A stretch of 38,274 nucleotides of DNA. It comes from Desulfobacter sp. (GTDB lineage: Bacteria > Desulfobacterota > Desulfobacteria > Desulfobacterales > Desulfobacteraceae). Of the stretch, positions 27,585-35,932 are shown one piece after another (the stretch's first letter is position 1; the number at the start of each line of letters is the position of its first letter). The stretch covers positions 696,727 to 735,000 of the forward strand of contig CP054838.1 in assembly GCA_028768545.1 (NCBI GenBank), written 5' to 3'. Position numbers and translations under genes: made by a program. The notes beneath the pieces are model-generated. The model did no database searches, had not been told where the DNA came from, and saw nothing but the letters and a program-made list of their open reading frames with translations.

Positions 27585-29182
27585 CTTAGTCCTTTTTTGA
27601 TATTTGTGTTTTTAGGCGGAACCAGGCCCATGGCCCTTTCAGCCATGGCTGTGATGGTCAGGCTCGGGTTGACCCCGATATTGGCGGATATGGCAGATCC
27701 GTCCATGATGTAGAGTCCCGGATGACCAAATACCTGGTGAGAGGTGTCAATCACCCCGTTCCGGGCAGAGGATCCCATGTGGCATCCCCCCAGGACATGG
27801 GCGGTAAAGGATAAATTGCCCAGGCTTTCCATGGCGATATTCAGGGGAATCCCGCAGGTCAGGCCGGCCAGGGTGGTGGCGGCCTTGTTGGCCACACGCA
27901 GATTGGTCGGGGCCTGTTTCCCTTTGATCGGTACGGTTTTAAGCGAATGTTTTAAAAACAGGGCGCTGGGACAGGGTTTGTATTTGAATGAAATCTGATT
28001 GTCCAGATCCTGCATCACCGTGAGCACGGTCATCCGTTTGTGCCAGTTTTTTGCAGACCAGTTTTCCACCAGTATTTTTGGACGGGCAAGCATTTTGCCA
28101 AGGGTTTTCACGGCACGGATTCTGGGATTGTCATGGTCAACCATGGGGCCGAAATACCATTTTTGAAAGGAAAATCCCCTGGGAAACCGGTTCTGGGTGA
28201 TATGGGTGTGTGCATCCGGATAAAAATCAGAAGAGATGGCGGTTCCCTTTGACAGGTCAATATCAGGATTTTGGGAGAGGACACCCACAATGGCTTCCGA
28301 ATTGGTCCGGACCACCTTGCCCATCTGGCGTGAGATCAAAGGAAGCGTCTTTGTGAGATCACGGCACCTGAAGAGAAGTGCCAAAGAGCCGAGCACGCCC
28401 GCGGCCACAATGACCTTTGATGCCCTGATGTCGGGATATCGGGTCAAGGGCTTGAGCGGATGGGTCATGGAAAGCGTATACCCCCCGTCACGGGTGGGCA
28501 TAATATTGACCACCTTTCTTTGGTCAAGGATGCGCACCCCTTTTTTCCGGGCCAGGAAAAGATAGTTTTTATCCAGACTGTTTTTAGACCCATGGCTGCA
28601 CCCGGCAAGGCATTCCCCGCACATGCGGCAGCCGGTCCGCTCAGGCCCCCGGCCTTTAAAATAAGGATCATTGACCGTGATACCCGGCCGGTCAAAATAA
28701 ATGCCCATGGGGGTGGGGCCAAAGCTTTTTTCGACTCCCATTTTCCGAGCAGTCTTTTTAAGATATCGGTCCATGGTGTCAAAGCCGGGATTTGGGGTGA
28801 CTCCGAGCATTTGGGAAGCGGTTTCGTAAAACGGGGCCATCTCCTTTTCCCAGTCAATGCCCAGGCTGGACCAGAGGGGATCTTTGTAAAACCGGGCCTT
28901 GGGCTTTAAGAGTACCGAGGCATAGACCAGGCTGCCGCCGCCCACCCCGACCCTGCCGACCACACCCAGATGTTTGAATATGGCCTGGGAAAAATAACCG
29001 TCCATTCCCAGACCCGGCATCCATAGCAGTTTTTTATAATCCCGGGCACCCGCCTTGATCCGGTCAGGCCCGACATGGCCACCCTGTTCCACCACAGCCA
29101 CCCGGTATCCTTTTTCGGCCAGCCTCAAGGCCGAGACATTGCCGCCGAACCCGCTGCCGATAATTACATAGTCAAACTGCAT
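27581..29182 (-). CDS. GMC oxidoreductase, cholesterol-oxidase-like
   Basis: The 533-residue FAD protein starts at ATG 29182 (MQFDYVIIGSGFGGN), directly before the FAD-binding motif; a TTG 24 codons upstream is less likely. GVGGGSLVYAS and GCRMCGECLAGCSHG, a Cys-rich loop typical of the cholesterol-oxidase-like branch, follow. The C-terminus has VLGGCHMGSSARNGVID and NIGVNPSLTITAMAERAM. The family oxidises alcohol groups of lipids or sterols; the real substrate is unknown. The stop overlaps the alcohol dehydrogenase ATG, marking an operon with that gene and the SCP2 and acyl-CoA dehydrogenase genes. No lesion is seen. Confidence 0.87.
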   Translation of the reverse strand: MQFDYVIIGSGFGGNVSALRLAEKGYRVAVVEQGGHVGPDRIKAGARDYKKLLWMPGLGMDGYFSQAIFKHLGVVGRVGVGGGSLVYASVLLKPKARFYKDPLWSSLGIDWEKEMAPFYETASQMLGVTPNPGFDTMDRYLKKTARKMGVEKSFGPTPMGIYFDRPGITVNDPYFKGRGPERTGCRMCGECLAGCSHGSKNSLDKNYLFLARKKGVRILDQRKVVNIMPTRDGGYTLSMTHPLKPLTRYPDIRASKVIVAAGVLGSLALLFRCRDLTKTLPLISRQMGKVVRTNSEAIVGVLSQNPDIDLSKGTAISSDFYPDAHTHITQNRFPRGFSFQKWYFGPMVDHDNPRIRAVKTLGKMLARPKILVENWSAKNWHKRMTVLTVMQDLDNQISFKYKPCPSALFLKHSLKTVPIKGKQAPTNLRVANKAATTLAGLTCGIPLNIAMESLGNLSFTAHVLGGCHMGSSARNGVIDTSHQVFGHPGLYIMDGSAISANIGVNPSLTITAMAERAMGLVPPKNTNIKKGLR

Positions 29183-29337
29183 CTGCACCACCTTTTTAGA
29201 ATCGATTAACCCCCTGGATTTATCGCAAAATTCCCGAACCTGTCTTGGTGTCAAGGCTTGCCCAACACTGGGGTAAACTTTGGTGCTTTTTGTTGCTTTT
29301 GCCCAAAATTTTGGGCCGGACCGGGATCTCCGGCCGA

Positions 29338-29790
29338 TTATTTAGGTATATGGAGCAGGCCGTCCATTAATCGGGCTGTGGTCAGAACCGCCTTTATCTG
29401 TTCATGGGTCAAGGTTGAAAGATTTTTAAGAATAATATCAGAGGAATGGTCTTCAACAGCCTTGACCAGATTTTCTCCCCTGGCATCTAAGGAGACCTGG
29501 ACAATGCGCTTGTCTTTTGCGGTTTTTTTCCGGGAAACCATGCCCCTTGCGGCCAGACGGTCCACTACCCGGGTGGCCGTGCTCACGGGCACCTGCATTT
29601 CCCTGGAAATGTCGCCCATGGTGGACGGGGACTGCCGGCGTAGAAACTGGAGCAGAAAAATGGCATCATAGTTGAGTTCAAAACATTTGACCTTGTCCTG
29701 CTCAAACTTGTAGATGGCGCGGAAGCAGTTGAAAAGAAGGTCCTTGATTTCATCTTCGGACAGGTTTAATGGCCGCTTGTCTAAGGTCAT
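29338..29790 (-). CDS. MarR-family transcriptional regulator
   Basis: The 150-residue protein is of MarR length. It shows the winged-helix region TMGDISREMQVPVSTATRVVDRLAARGMV and the wing with KDKRIVQVSLDARG. It is divergent from the cobalamin operon and stands 155 bases upstream of the GMC gene on the same strand, so it is the likely regulator of the lipid-type cluster. A 23-bp palindrome 19 bases upstream of its start is the probable operator. MarR proteins usually repress until a small ligand, often phenolic or acyl-CoA, binds; the ligand here is unknown. Confidence 0.9.
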   Translation of the reverse strand: MTLDKRPLNLSEDEIKDLLFNCFRAIYKFEQDKVKCFELNYDAIFLLQFLRRQSPSTMGDISREMQVPVSTATRVVDRLAARGMVSRKKTAKDKRIVQVSLDARGENLVKAVEDHSSDIILKNLSTLTHEQIKAVLTTARLMDGLLHIPK

Positions 29791-29808
29791 GAATAAATTA
29801 CTAATTCA

Positions 29809-29831
29809 TTTATTTGCACAATGCAAATAAA
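29809..29831. promoter_or_regulatory. Palindromic operator candidate for the MarR regulator
   Basis: Perfect 10-bp arms TTTATTTGCA and TGCAAATAAA flank a 3-base spacer. The site is in the 255-base divergent gap, close to the marR start, fitting autoregulation and control of the cluster behind it. A second, GC-rich hairpin (AGGCC/GGCCT) lies at 29888-29904. Confidence 0.6.
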
Positions 29832-30045
29832 ATGGGGTAATCTCATGAACTCAGACACTTATGGCAAGTTGTGAGAAAATCCGATCCAGGCCAACACAAG
29901 GCCTGTCAATACAAAAATATATGATTTGTTTTCATTTAATAATCTAGCATTCTGGAAAGAGACTTCGATTGCCAAAGGTCAATGAAAAATGATATTAAAT
30001 CAGGATCAGCCAACGATTATCCTTAAAAAGGAATGAGAACCATCA

Positions 30046-30663
30046 ATGAAACCCCAGGAAATTGAAGACTTAAGTTTTAAGATCATAGAAGATGAAGCAG
30101 GCGACCACGGGTTCAGCCCGGAGCGATGGCCTGTGGTGAGACGGATGATCCATACCTCGGCGGATTTTGAGTATATCCATACCATCCGGTTTAATCAAAA
30201 TGCCGTGGCAAAAGGAATTAAAGCCATTCGATCCGGGTGCAAAATTGTAACAGACACCAATATGGCAAGGGTGGGGATCCGGAAAAAAGAAATAGACTCC
30301 TTTGGGGGCAGTGTGAGCTGCTTGATCGGGGAGAGGGCGGTGGCCGAGATGGCCGAAGATAAGGGGACCACCCGGGCTTTGGCTGCCGTGGACATGGCCT
30401 GTGAAACCCTGGGACAGGGCATTTATGTGGTGGGAAACGCGCCCACGGCCCTGCTGCGCCTGATTGAACTCATCCAAGACAAAAAGGCCGCCCCGGCCCT
30501 GGTGATCGGATTTCCCGTGGGCTTTGTCAATGCGTCTGAATCCAAGGAGGCCCTCATGGCCCTGGATATTCCCTATATCACTAACCAGGGGAGAAAAGGG
30601 GGATCCAATATTGCGGCCAGTGTGGTGAATGCCCTGGCCATAGCCGCTTACGCCCAAGGCTGA
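30046..30663 (+). CDS. cbiC: Precorrin-8X / cobalt-precorrin-8 methylmutase
   Basis: The 205-residue product moves the methyl group from C-11 to C-12, giving (cobalt-)hydrogenobyrinate in corrin synthesis. RRMIHTSADFEY carries the conserved His of the active site; SGCKIVTDTNMARVG and VIGFPVGFVNASESK are further family motifs. ATG at 30046 is preceded by a rather distant AAAGGA. It is the first gene of a plus-strand operon with cbiA and cbiD. No cobalamin riboswitch signature is visible in the 255 bases upstream. Confidence 0.93.
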   Translation: MKPQEIEDLSFKIIEDEAGDHGFSPERWPVVRRMIHTSADFEYIHTIRFNQNAVAKGIKAIRSGCKIVTDTNMARVGIRKKEIDSFGGSVSCLIGERAVAEMAEDKGTTRALAAVDMACETLGQGIYVVGNAPTALLRLIELIQDKKAAPALVIGFPVGFVNASESKEALMALDIPYITNQGRKGGSNIAASVVNALAIAAYAQG

Positions 30664-30677
30664 AAAGGGGGGATACC

Positions 30678-32147
30678 ATCAAAGGTTTTGTCATCGGTGC
30701 CACGGGCAGCGGCACGGGAAAAACAACTATCAGTCTGGCCCTCATGGCCTGGCTGGAAAAAAAAGGGATACGTGTGGCCCCCTTTAAGGTGGGCCCGGAT
30801 TTTATCGATCCCGGCCTTCATTCAAAGGTGGCAGGATCTGTCAGCTTTAATTTGGATTCCTGGATGCTGTCCAGATCCTACAATCGCGATCTTTTTTATT
30901 CCAAGTCAAGGGATCGGGAGATTGCGGTTGTAGAGGGGGTGATGGGCTTGTTTGACGGGTATGATGTCCTGTCAGACACAGGCTCCACCGCCCAGATGGC
31001 CAAGTGGCTGGACCTGCCGGTTCTGCTGGTTGTCTCTGCAAAGGGCAAGGCCAGGAGTGCGGCAGCTATTGTAAAGGGATTTGAAGCCTTTGACCCGGAT
31101 CTTAAATTTGCCGGGGTGGTTTTTGCCCAGGCCGGCAGCCAGCGCCACTATCAATATTTAAAGGATGCCGTTGAGCAAAACTGCACCACTCCCTGTCTGG
31201 GGTATTTGCCGCAAAATGAAAAAATTGTCATGCCCGAACGTCATCTGGGTCTGGTCACAGCCGATGAAATGCCCATTTCATCCAAGACCCTTTCTGCCCT
31301 GGTCTCCATGGTGGACGACCATTTGGACATGGACCGGCTGATCAATGGGCTTTTGGACCTGGAATTTCCGGAAATCGGACGGGCCGATACGCCAAGAATC
31401 AAGCAAGATCCATCAGCCACCCGGGTAAGGGCGGGTGAAACCCGTGTCCCGGGGTTAAAAGCTGTGCAGGGACCCGGCCGCGCCCGGATTGCCGTGGCCA
31501 GGGACAAGGCCTTTTGTTTTTATTACCCGGATAATCTGGAGATGCTTGAGGCGGCAGGGGCAGAACTGGTCTATTTTTCTCCTTTAACCGCCTCTTGTTT
31601 GCCCGAGGACATAGACGGGATCTATTTTGGCGGGGGATACCCTGAACTCAATGCCAAAGCCTTGGCCACAAAAACCCTGCTGCTGGATCAGATCCAAGAG
31701 GCCAGCCTTGGGGGAATGCCCATTTACGGGGAATGCGGGGGGTTTATGTTCCTGTGCCGGGATCTGATTTCGGCCCGGTCAGAAGCGCCTGCCCGGATGT
31801 GCGGGGTGTTTGAGTTTGATATCCAAATGTCAACGCGGCTCAGATCCCTGGGATACAGGGAAATTACCCTGACCCGGGATACCCTGATCGGTAAAAAAGG
31901 GGACAGGATGCGGGGCCATGAATTTCACTATTCTTCCATGGTTGAAACCCAACCCTGTGAAAATGTTTCTGACACGGTATACGAGGTGGCCTCCAGGGTT
32001 GGGCAAAAGGTCTCATTAAAGGGGTATCAGAAAAATATGACCCTGGGCTCTTATTTTCACCTGCATTTTGGGAGCAGCCCCGGGGCTGCCCCGAGATTTG
32101 TCGGTTGCTGTGAGGCTTTCCGGCAGGCCAGGTCTTCCAAGGGATAA
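30678..32147 (+). CDS. cbiA: Cobyrinate a,c-diamide synthase, with a non-standard start codon
   Basis: The enzyme amidates the a and c side chains of cobyrinate using ATP and glutamine. The P-loop VIGATGSGTGKTTISL begins at the fourth residue if translation starts at ATC 30678, five bases after AAAAGGGGGG. No ATG, GTG or TTG exists in this frame between cbiC and the P-loop; the first ATG, at 30744, would delete the P-loop. VAPFKVGPDFIDPGLH follows. The C-terminal glutaminase half has GIYFGGGYPELNA, the nucleophile Cys in YGECGGFMFL and GSYFHLHFG. It is 489 residues from ATC, full length. It stands between cbiC (14 bases) and cbiD (2 bases). Confidence 0.9.
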   Translation: MKGFVIGATGSGTGKTTISLALMAWLEKKGIRVAPFKVGPDFIDPGLHSKVAGSVSFNLDSWMLSRSYNRDLFYSKSRDREIAVVEGVMGLFDGYDVLSDTGSTAQMAKWLDLPVLLVVSAKGKARSAAAIVKGFEAFDPDLKFAGVVFAQAGSQRHYQYLKDAVEQNCTTPCLGYLPQNEKIVMPERHLGLVTADEMPISSKTLSALVSMVDDHLDMDRLINGLLDLEFPEIGRADTPRIKQDPSATRVRAGETRVPGLKAVQGPGRARIAVARDKAFCFYYPDNLEMLEAAGAELVYFSPLTASCLPEDIDGIYFGGGYPELNAKALATKTLLLDQIQEASLGGMPIYGECGGFMFLCRDLISARSEAPARMCGVFEFDIQMSTRLRSLGYREITLTRDTLIGKKGDRMRGHEFHYSSMVETQPCENVSDTVYEVASRVGQKVSLKGYQKNMTLGSYFHLHFGSSPGAAPRFVGCCEAFRQARSSKG

Positions 32148-32149
32148 GC

Positions 32150-33283
32150 ATGGCAAAAAAAAGGCTGAAATCAGGATTCACCACAGGGGCTGCTGCTGCT
32201 GCCGCAGCCAAGGCAGCCCTGTTGTCGCTTTTTTCCCCTAAGCCCCCTGCCAGGGTTGAGATCTTATTTTTAACCGGAGAAAAAAAAATCATTCCGGTGC
32301 ACCAGGTGATCCGGGCCTCCAAGACCTGCGCCACGGCCCTTATTATCAAGGATGCCGGAGATGATCCTGACATCACCCACAAGGCTCAGATCGGTGTCAA
32401 TTTGACCCTGGCACCGGCAGATCTGCCTGAAATTCGGATTTGCGGCGGCAAAGGCGTGGGGGTGGTGACCAAGCCCGGTCTTGAGGTGGAGGTTGGAGAA
32501 CCGGCCATTAATTCAGGCCCGAAACAGATGATTAAAGAATCGGTGAAATCCGCATTTGCCCAGCTTGGCCAGGGGTTTTGCCACAGGGTAAATGTGGAGG
32601 TTTTTGTTCCCAAAGGCGAGGCCCTGGCCAAAAAAACCTTGAACATGCGGCTGGGCATCCTCGGGGGAATCTCCATTTTAGGCACCACAGGCATTGTCAG
32701 GCCCCTGTCCCATGATGCCTATATTGCCACCATCCGGTCGGGGATCTCTGTTGCAAGGGCCAATGGCGCCTCTTGCCTGGTCTTTACCACGGGCCGTCGC
32801 AGTGAAAGATATGCCATGGATATTTTTTCCCAATACCCCTCCCAGGCCTTTATTCAGACCGGGGATTTTTTCAAGGCAGGCATTGATATGGTTGGGGCTG
32901 AAAATGAGTCCAGGGCCATGGCGCCGGGGCCCGGGTCAATTGAGAAGATCATTTATACCATATTTTTCGGCAAGGCCGTTAAAATGGCCCTGGGATTTGA
33001 GCACACCCATGCGGCCAAATCCGAACTCACCCTGAAAACCCTGGCAGATTGGGCCGGGCAGGAGACCCGGGATAAGGCTCTTGTTCAAAATATTGTTACA
33101 GCCAATACGGCCCGCCATGCCTTTTCTTTTGTGTATCCGGATTATCCCGGCCTTTTGGCCCGGGTGGGAGCCACGGCCAGGGACCATGCCCTTGGCTTTG
33201 CCCGGGACCAGATCGAGATCCGGATCATTATCCTGGATTTTGAAGGAAAGATTGTCTTTGACTCGGAAAGGAAGAGTTCATGA
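32150..33283 (+). CDS. cbiD: Cobalt-precorrin-5B C(1)-methyltransferase
   Basis: The 377-residue product uses S-adenosylmethionine to methylate C-1 in the anaerobic corrin pathway. It has the family start LKSGFTTGAAAAAAAKAAL, the motif INSGPKQMI, GILGGISILGTTGIVRP and SYIATIRSGI-like YIATIRSGISVA. It starts two bases after cbiA and overlaps the diguanylate cyclase by four (ATGA). An A9 run at 32280-32288 is in frame here, showing that such runs are tolerated in this genome. Confidence 0.95.
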   Translation: MAKKRLKSGFTTGAAAAAAAKAALLSLFSPKPPARVEILFLTGEKKIIPVHQVIRASKTCATALIIKDAGDDPDITHKAQIGVNLTLAPADLPEIRICGGKGVGVVTKPGLEVEVGEPAINSGPKQMIKESVKSAFAQLGQGFCHRVNVEVFVPKGEALAKKTLNMRLGILGGISILGTTGIVRPLSHDAYIATIRSGISVARANGASCLVFTTGRRSERYAMDIFSQYPSQAFIQTGDFFKAGIDMVGAENESRAMAPGPGSIEKIIYTIFFGKAVKMALGFEHTHAAKSELTLKTLADWAGQETRDKALVQNIVTANTARHAFSFVYPDYPGLLARVGATARDHALGFARDQIEIRIIILDFEGKIVFDSERKSS

Positions 33284-34371
33284 AAAAACATGCATCCAAT
33301 GCCCGGCTGATCCTCAATGCCCTGGGAGAACTGACCGGTTTTTTAAAAGACCTTGATACAGAAGCGGACAATGAGGTTGCCACCAATCAATGCTTTAACC
33401 ACCCCCTTGAAATCATCCGCCAGACCATGCACTTTGATGTTTCCGTGCTTTACAAGGTCTCCAATGTGATCAATGACAGACTCATCCTTGAAGTGGTCAA
33501 GGTGGTGGACCCCGACCATGCCAGAATGGACCTTCAGGAGGGGCGGAAACTCCGGCTTTTTCTTGATGCCAGGGACAAGCGCTATGTGAACGAGGTCAAT
33601 GCCTATATCGGCCGGAGCACCTCCCATATTAATGTGGCAGGCATGGGGTGCGATATCATGGGATATGTCTTTTTCCCAAAGGATTTTGGCGGGGCCTATC
33701 TGGTGGGCGGGGACTTTGTGGGCAATGAATCCCGGGTGCTGGATTTTGAGATTTCTGCCATGGACGTGATGTGCAATATTTTGTCTACGCTTTTGCTTAA
33801 AACCCGGTTTAAGCAAAAGGCAGAGTATGATGATCTGACCTCTTTGTATAATTCGGGAAAGATAAAAGAGGAGGTCAACCGGGTGGTCAAGCGGTTCAGG
33901 CGGAAATCGGGCAGTGAAGCCGTCATTGCCATGGGGGATATTGATTTTTTTAAAACGGTCAATGACACCTACGGCCATATCCAGGGGGATATGGTGTTAA
34001 GGGAGGTGGGCCAGATTCTTTCCCAGTCCATGAGGCAGTATTTTGATGTGGCCGGACGGTACGGGGGGGAAGAATTTTTAATGGTCTTTGATGATACAGA
34101 CCATGGCATGGCCATGGAGATTGTGGAGCGGATCAGAAAACGGATTGAATCCCACAAATTTGTCCGTGTGGATAAAAGAGGACGGCCCGTCAAGGAAGAG
34201 TTCCTTCAGGTGACCATGTCGTTCGGCCTGGCCCGTATGGGCTCCCGGGACCTGCCCTGCGAGGCCATTGACTGGATTGCCCGGGCCGACAATGCCCTGT
34301 ACAAATCCAAGCAGGATGGCCGGAACAAAACCACCCTGATTGAGAAGAGTCCAGAGGATCCTCTACCTTAA
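33280..34371 (+). CDS. GAF-like / GGDEF diguanylate cyclase
   Basis: The 363-residue protein has an N-terminal sensory region (about residues 30-180, GAF-like by position, with FDVSVLYKVSN) and a C-terminal GGDEF domain. The domain shows DDLTSLYNSGKIKEEVNR, MGDIDFFKTVNDTYGHIQGD and the active-site GGEEF. It should make cyclic di-GMP from GTP. The inhibitory RxxD site before GGEEF is not preserved (QYFD). No membrane segment is seen, so it is cytosolic. It overlaps cbiD as ATGA, an unusual coupling of a signalling enzyme to cobalamin synthesis. Confidence 0.9.
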   Translation: MKKHASNARLILNALGELTGFLKDLDTEADNEVATNQCFNHPLEIIRQTMHFDVSVLYKVSNVINDRLILEVVKVVDPDHARMDLQEGRKLRLFLDARDKRYVNEVNAYIGRSTSHINVAGMGCDIMGYVFFPKDFGGAYLVGGDFVGNESRVLDFEISAMDVMCNILSTLLLKTRFKQKAEYDDLTSLYNSGKIKEEVNRVVKRFRRKSGSEAVIAMGDIDFFKTVNDTYGHIQGDMVLREVGQILSQSMRQYFDVAGRYGGEEFLMVFDDTDHGMAMEIVERIRKRIESHKFVRVDKRGRPVKEEFLQVTMSFGLARMGSRDLPCEAIDWIARADNALYKSKQDGRNKTTLIEKSPEDPLP

Positions 34372-34372
34372 T

Positions 34373-35281
34373 ATGAAAAATACAGAGATGACCCTTGGGG
34401 CCGCAGTGTTTACCATTTTTCTGTGCATACTTTTCGGCGGGAACGGGGTGGCCATGAAGCTTGGCTATACCGGTCTTGGCCCCTTTACCTCTGCCGGTAC
34501 CCGGTTTACTTTGGCTGCATTTTTGCTGGTGCTCTGGGCAAGATACAAGAAAATCAACCTGAAACTGGACCGCACTCAATGGGGGCTGATCCTGGTTCAA
34601 TCGGCTCTGTTTATCACCCAGGTCTCCGGGTTCCACCTGGGACTTAACCATACCACCGCCTCCCATGCGGCGATTGTTGCCAATGTTCTGCCCTTTATGG
34701 TTCTTGTCCTGGCCCATTTTTTTATTCCCGGAGACCGGATCACCTTTAAAAAGGGGGCAGGCATTTTGCTGGGCTTTGTCGGGGTGGTGATCTTGTTTTT
34801 TGATTCACCCGACCTGGGCGGAGATCTTCAGAAAGGGGATCTTATCGTTCTCGGGGCCGTGGTCTGCTGGTTTGTATCTGCCGTATATGTCAAGCGGATC
34901 ATCCATCGGTTCCATGCGGTTCAGATCACCTTATACCCCATGATACTGGGGCTTCCTGTCTTTTTTTTCAACGGCTGGATCTGGGATGAGGCCATGGTGA
35001 CCCAGATCACCCCCACGGTGGTAAAAACCATACTTTACCAGGGAGCAATAACCGCAGCCTTTGGATTTGTGGCCTGGAACACCATGCTCCAGAGGTTCGG
35101 GGCCACAGCCCTGCACTCTTTTGTCTTTATCGTGCCCCTGGCCGGGGTTACAAACGGGGTGATTCTGCTGGACGAGCCCGTGACCCACCACCTGTTAGGT
35201 GCCATCTCCTGTATTGTGATCGGGATTGTGGTGGTTAATCTGAGGCGGCCACGAAAGATCCCGGTGGCCCCTTTACATTAA
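34373..35281 (+). CDS. EamA/DMT-family transporter
   Basis: The 302-residue protein has about ten hydrophobic segments in two EamA halves (GGNGVAMKLG and AGTRFTLAAFLLVLW in the first, TAAFGFVAWNTMLQRFGAT and FIVPLAGVTNGVILLDEP in the second). ATG at 34373 directly follows the cyclase stop; an upstream TTG at 34340 is possible. Such permeases export or import small metabolites; the substrate is unknown. It is the last gene of the cbi operon and could move a cobalamin-related or unrelated compound. Confidence 0.88.
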   Translation: MKNTEMTLGAAVFTIFLCILFGGNGVAMKLGYTGLGPFTSAGTRFTLAAFLLVLWARYKKINLKLDRTQWGLILVQSALFITQVSGFHLGLNHTTASHAAIVANVLPFMVLVLAHFFIPGDRITFKKGAGILLGFVGVVILFFDSPDLGGDLQKGDLIVLGAVVCWFVSAVYVKRIIHRFHAVQITLYPMILGLPVFFFNGWIWDEAMVTQITPTVVKTILYQGAITAAFGFVAWNTMLQRFGATALHSFVFIVPLAGVTNGVILLDEPVTHHLLGAISCIVIGIVVVNLRRPRKIPVAPLH

Positions 35282-35299
35282 TTAAGACGGCTGTCCGGG

Positions 35300-35384
35300 C
35301 AAAGCGTTTTACCTCATCTGCTGGGTTACAGTCCGCTCACAGTAAAGGACTACGGTGCCTTGCAGCTAAGGCAAAAACGCTTTG
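35300..35384. terminator. Nested inverted repeats between converging genes
   Basis: CAAAGCGTTTT (35300-35310) pairs with AAAACGCTTTG (35374-35384), and inside lies TGCCTT/AAGGCA (35356-35373). It sits between the converging transporter and primase-like genes, so a bidirectional terminator or repeat element is likely. TTGCAGCTA recurs at 35361 and 35422, hinting at a duplicated unit. Confidence 0.5.
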
Positions 35385-35427
35385 TGAAATATGCGGTCTA
35401 AGGCTTCACGGCCTGGCGCTTTGCAGC

Positions 35428-35470
35428 TATAGCGGTTCGCATAAGTTTGTTTTTGTTTGAATTATGCCGT
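35428..35470. repeat. Solo end of the TATAGCGGTT MITE-like family
   Basis: TATAGCGGTTCGCATAA matches the right end of the element at 11870-11972 read outward-in, and similarity continues through GTTTGAA and TAT. Only one end is present, so this is a remnant or a hybrid with the adjacent repeat. Confidence 0.5.
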
Positions 35471-35932
35471 CTAAGCCGGGGTGATTGTCACACAGGCCTT
35501 GTCTGAATCTTCCTGGAAATGGAATAGCCCCTGGAAAAAATCCTGGGTTTCGTAAGTGGTGCCATTATCAGGATCACCCAGGATGACCGGGCCAGGCGCA
35601 CTGCCCGGCAGAATAAAATATCCAGGGGCTGTGTCCATGGGAAGGATATAAATGGATAATAATTCCTGGTCTACAATGTGGGGAAAGACAATGCCCGGGG
35701 GAATAAAAAAAGTGCCTGGTTTTGAAATGCCCCATCCTTTATATGGCCGTTCCTGTCCGAATTTATTCCAGCCCAGGTAGATCTGTTTTGAAAACTCATG
35801 GTTCAGTCCCCTGTGATATAAAAAAATCAAGGGGTCTTCATTGTTTTTTCCCCATAAATGGCGGTGTGACCTTACGGCAAAGGCCATGGCCTTTCTTTTC
35901 CAGGTCTCAGAGGGGGTGGTGGTTTTTTTCAT
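35471..35932 (-). CDS. Primase-like protein fragment
   Basis: The roughly 154-residue frame from ATG 35932 (MKKTTTP) reads DPLIFLYHRGL, IYLGWNKFGQERPYKGWG and FFIPPGIVFPHI. Order and spacing resemble the region after the zinc finger of CHC2/TOPRIM primase-like proteins from mobile elements (LxxRGL, RLGWN, WLPRGLVIP). The zinc finger and the TOPRIM domain are both missing, so it is a fragment or a reduced relative. It overlaps the end of the PIN-like gene by 26 bases. The assignment is by pattern memory only. Confidence 0.45.
   Translation of the reverse strand: MKKTTTPSETWKRKAMAFAVRSHRHLWGKNNEDPLIFLYHRGLNHEFSKQIYLGWNKFGQERPYKGWGISKPGTFFIPPGIVFPHIVDQELLSIYILPMDTAPGYFILPGSAPGPVILGDPDNGTTYETQDFFQGLFHFQEDSDKACVTITPA

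Noticed and set aside
29791..30045. Cobalamin riboswitch upstream of cbiC
   Set aside because: I looked for the conserved GCCACTG-type box and nested stems and saw none; only the MarR palindrome and a small AGGCC/GGCCT hairpin are present.
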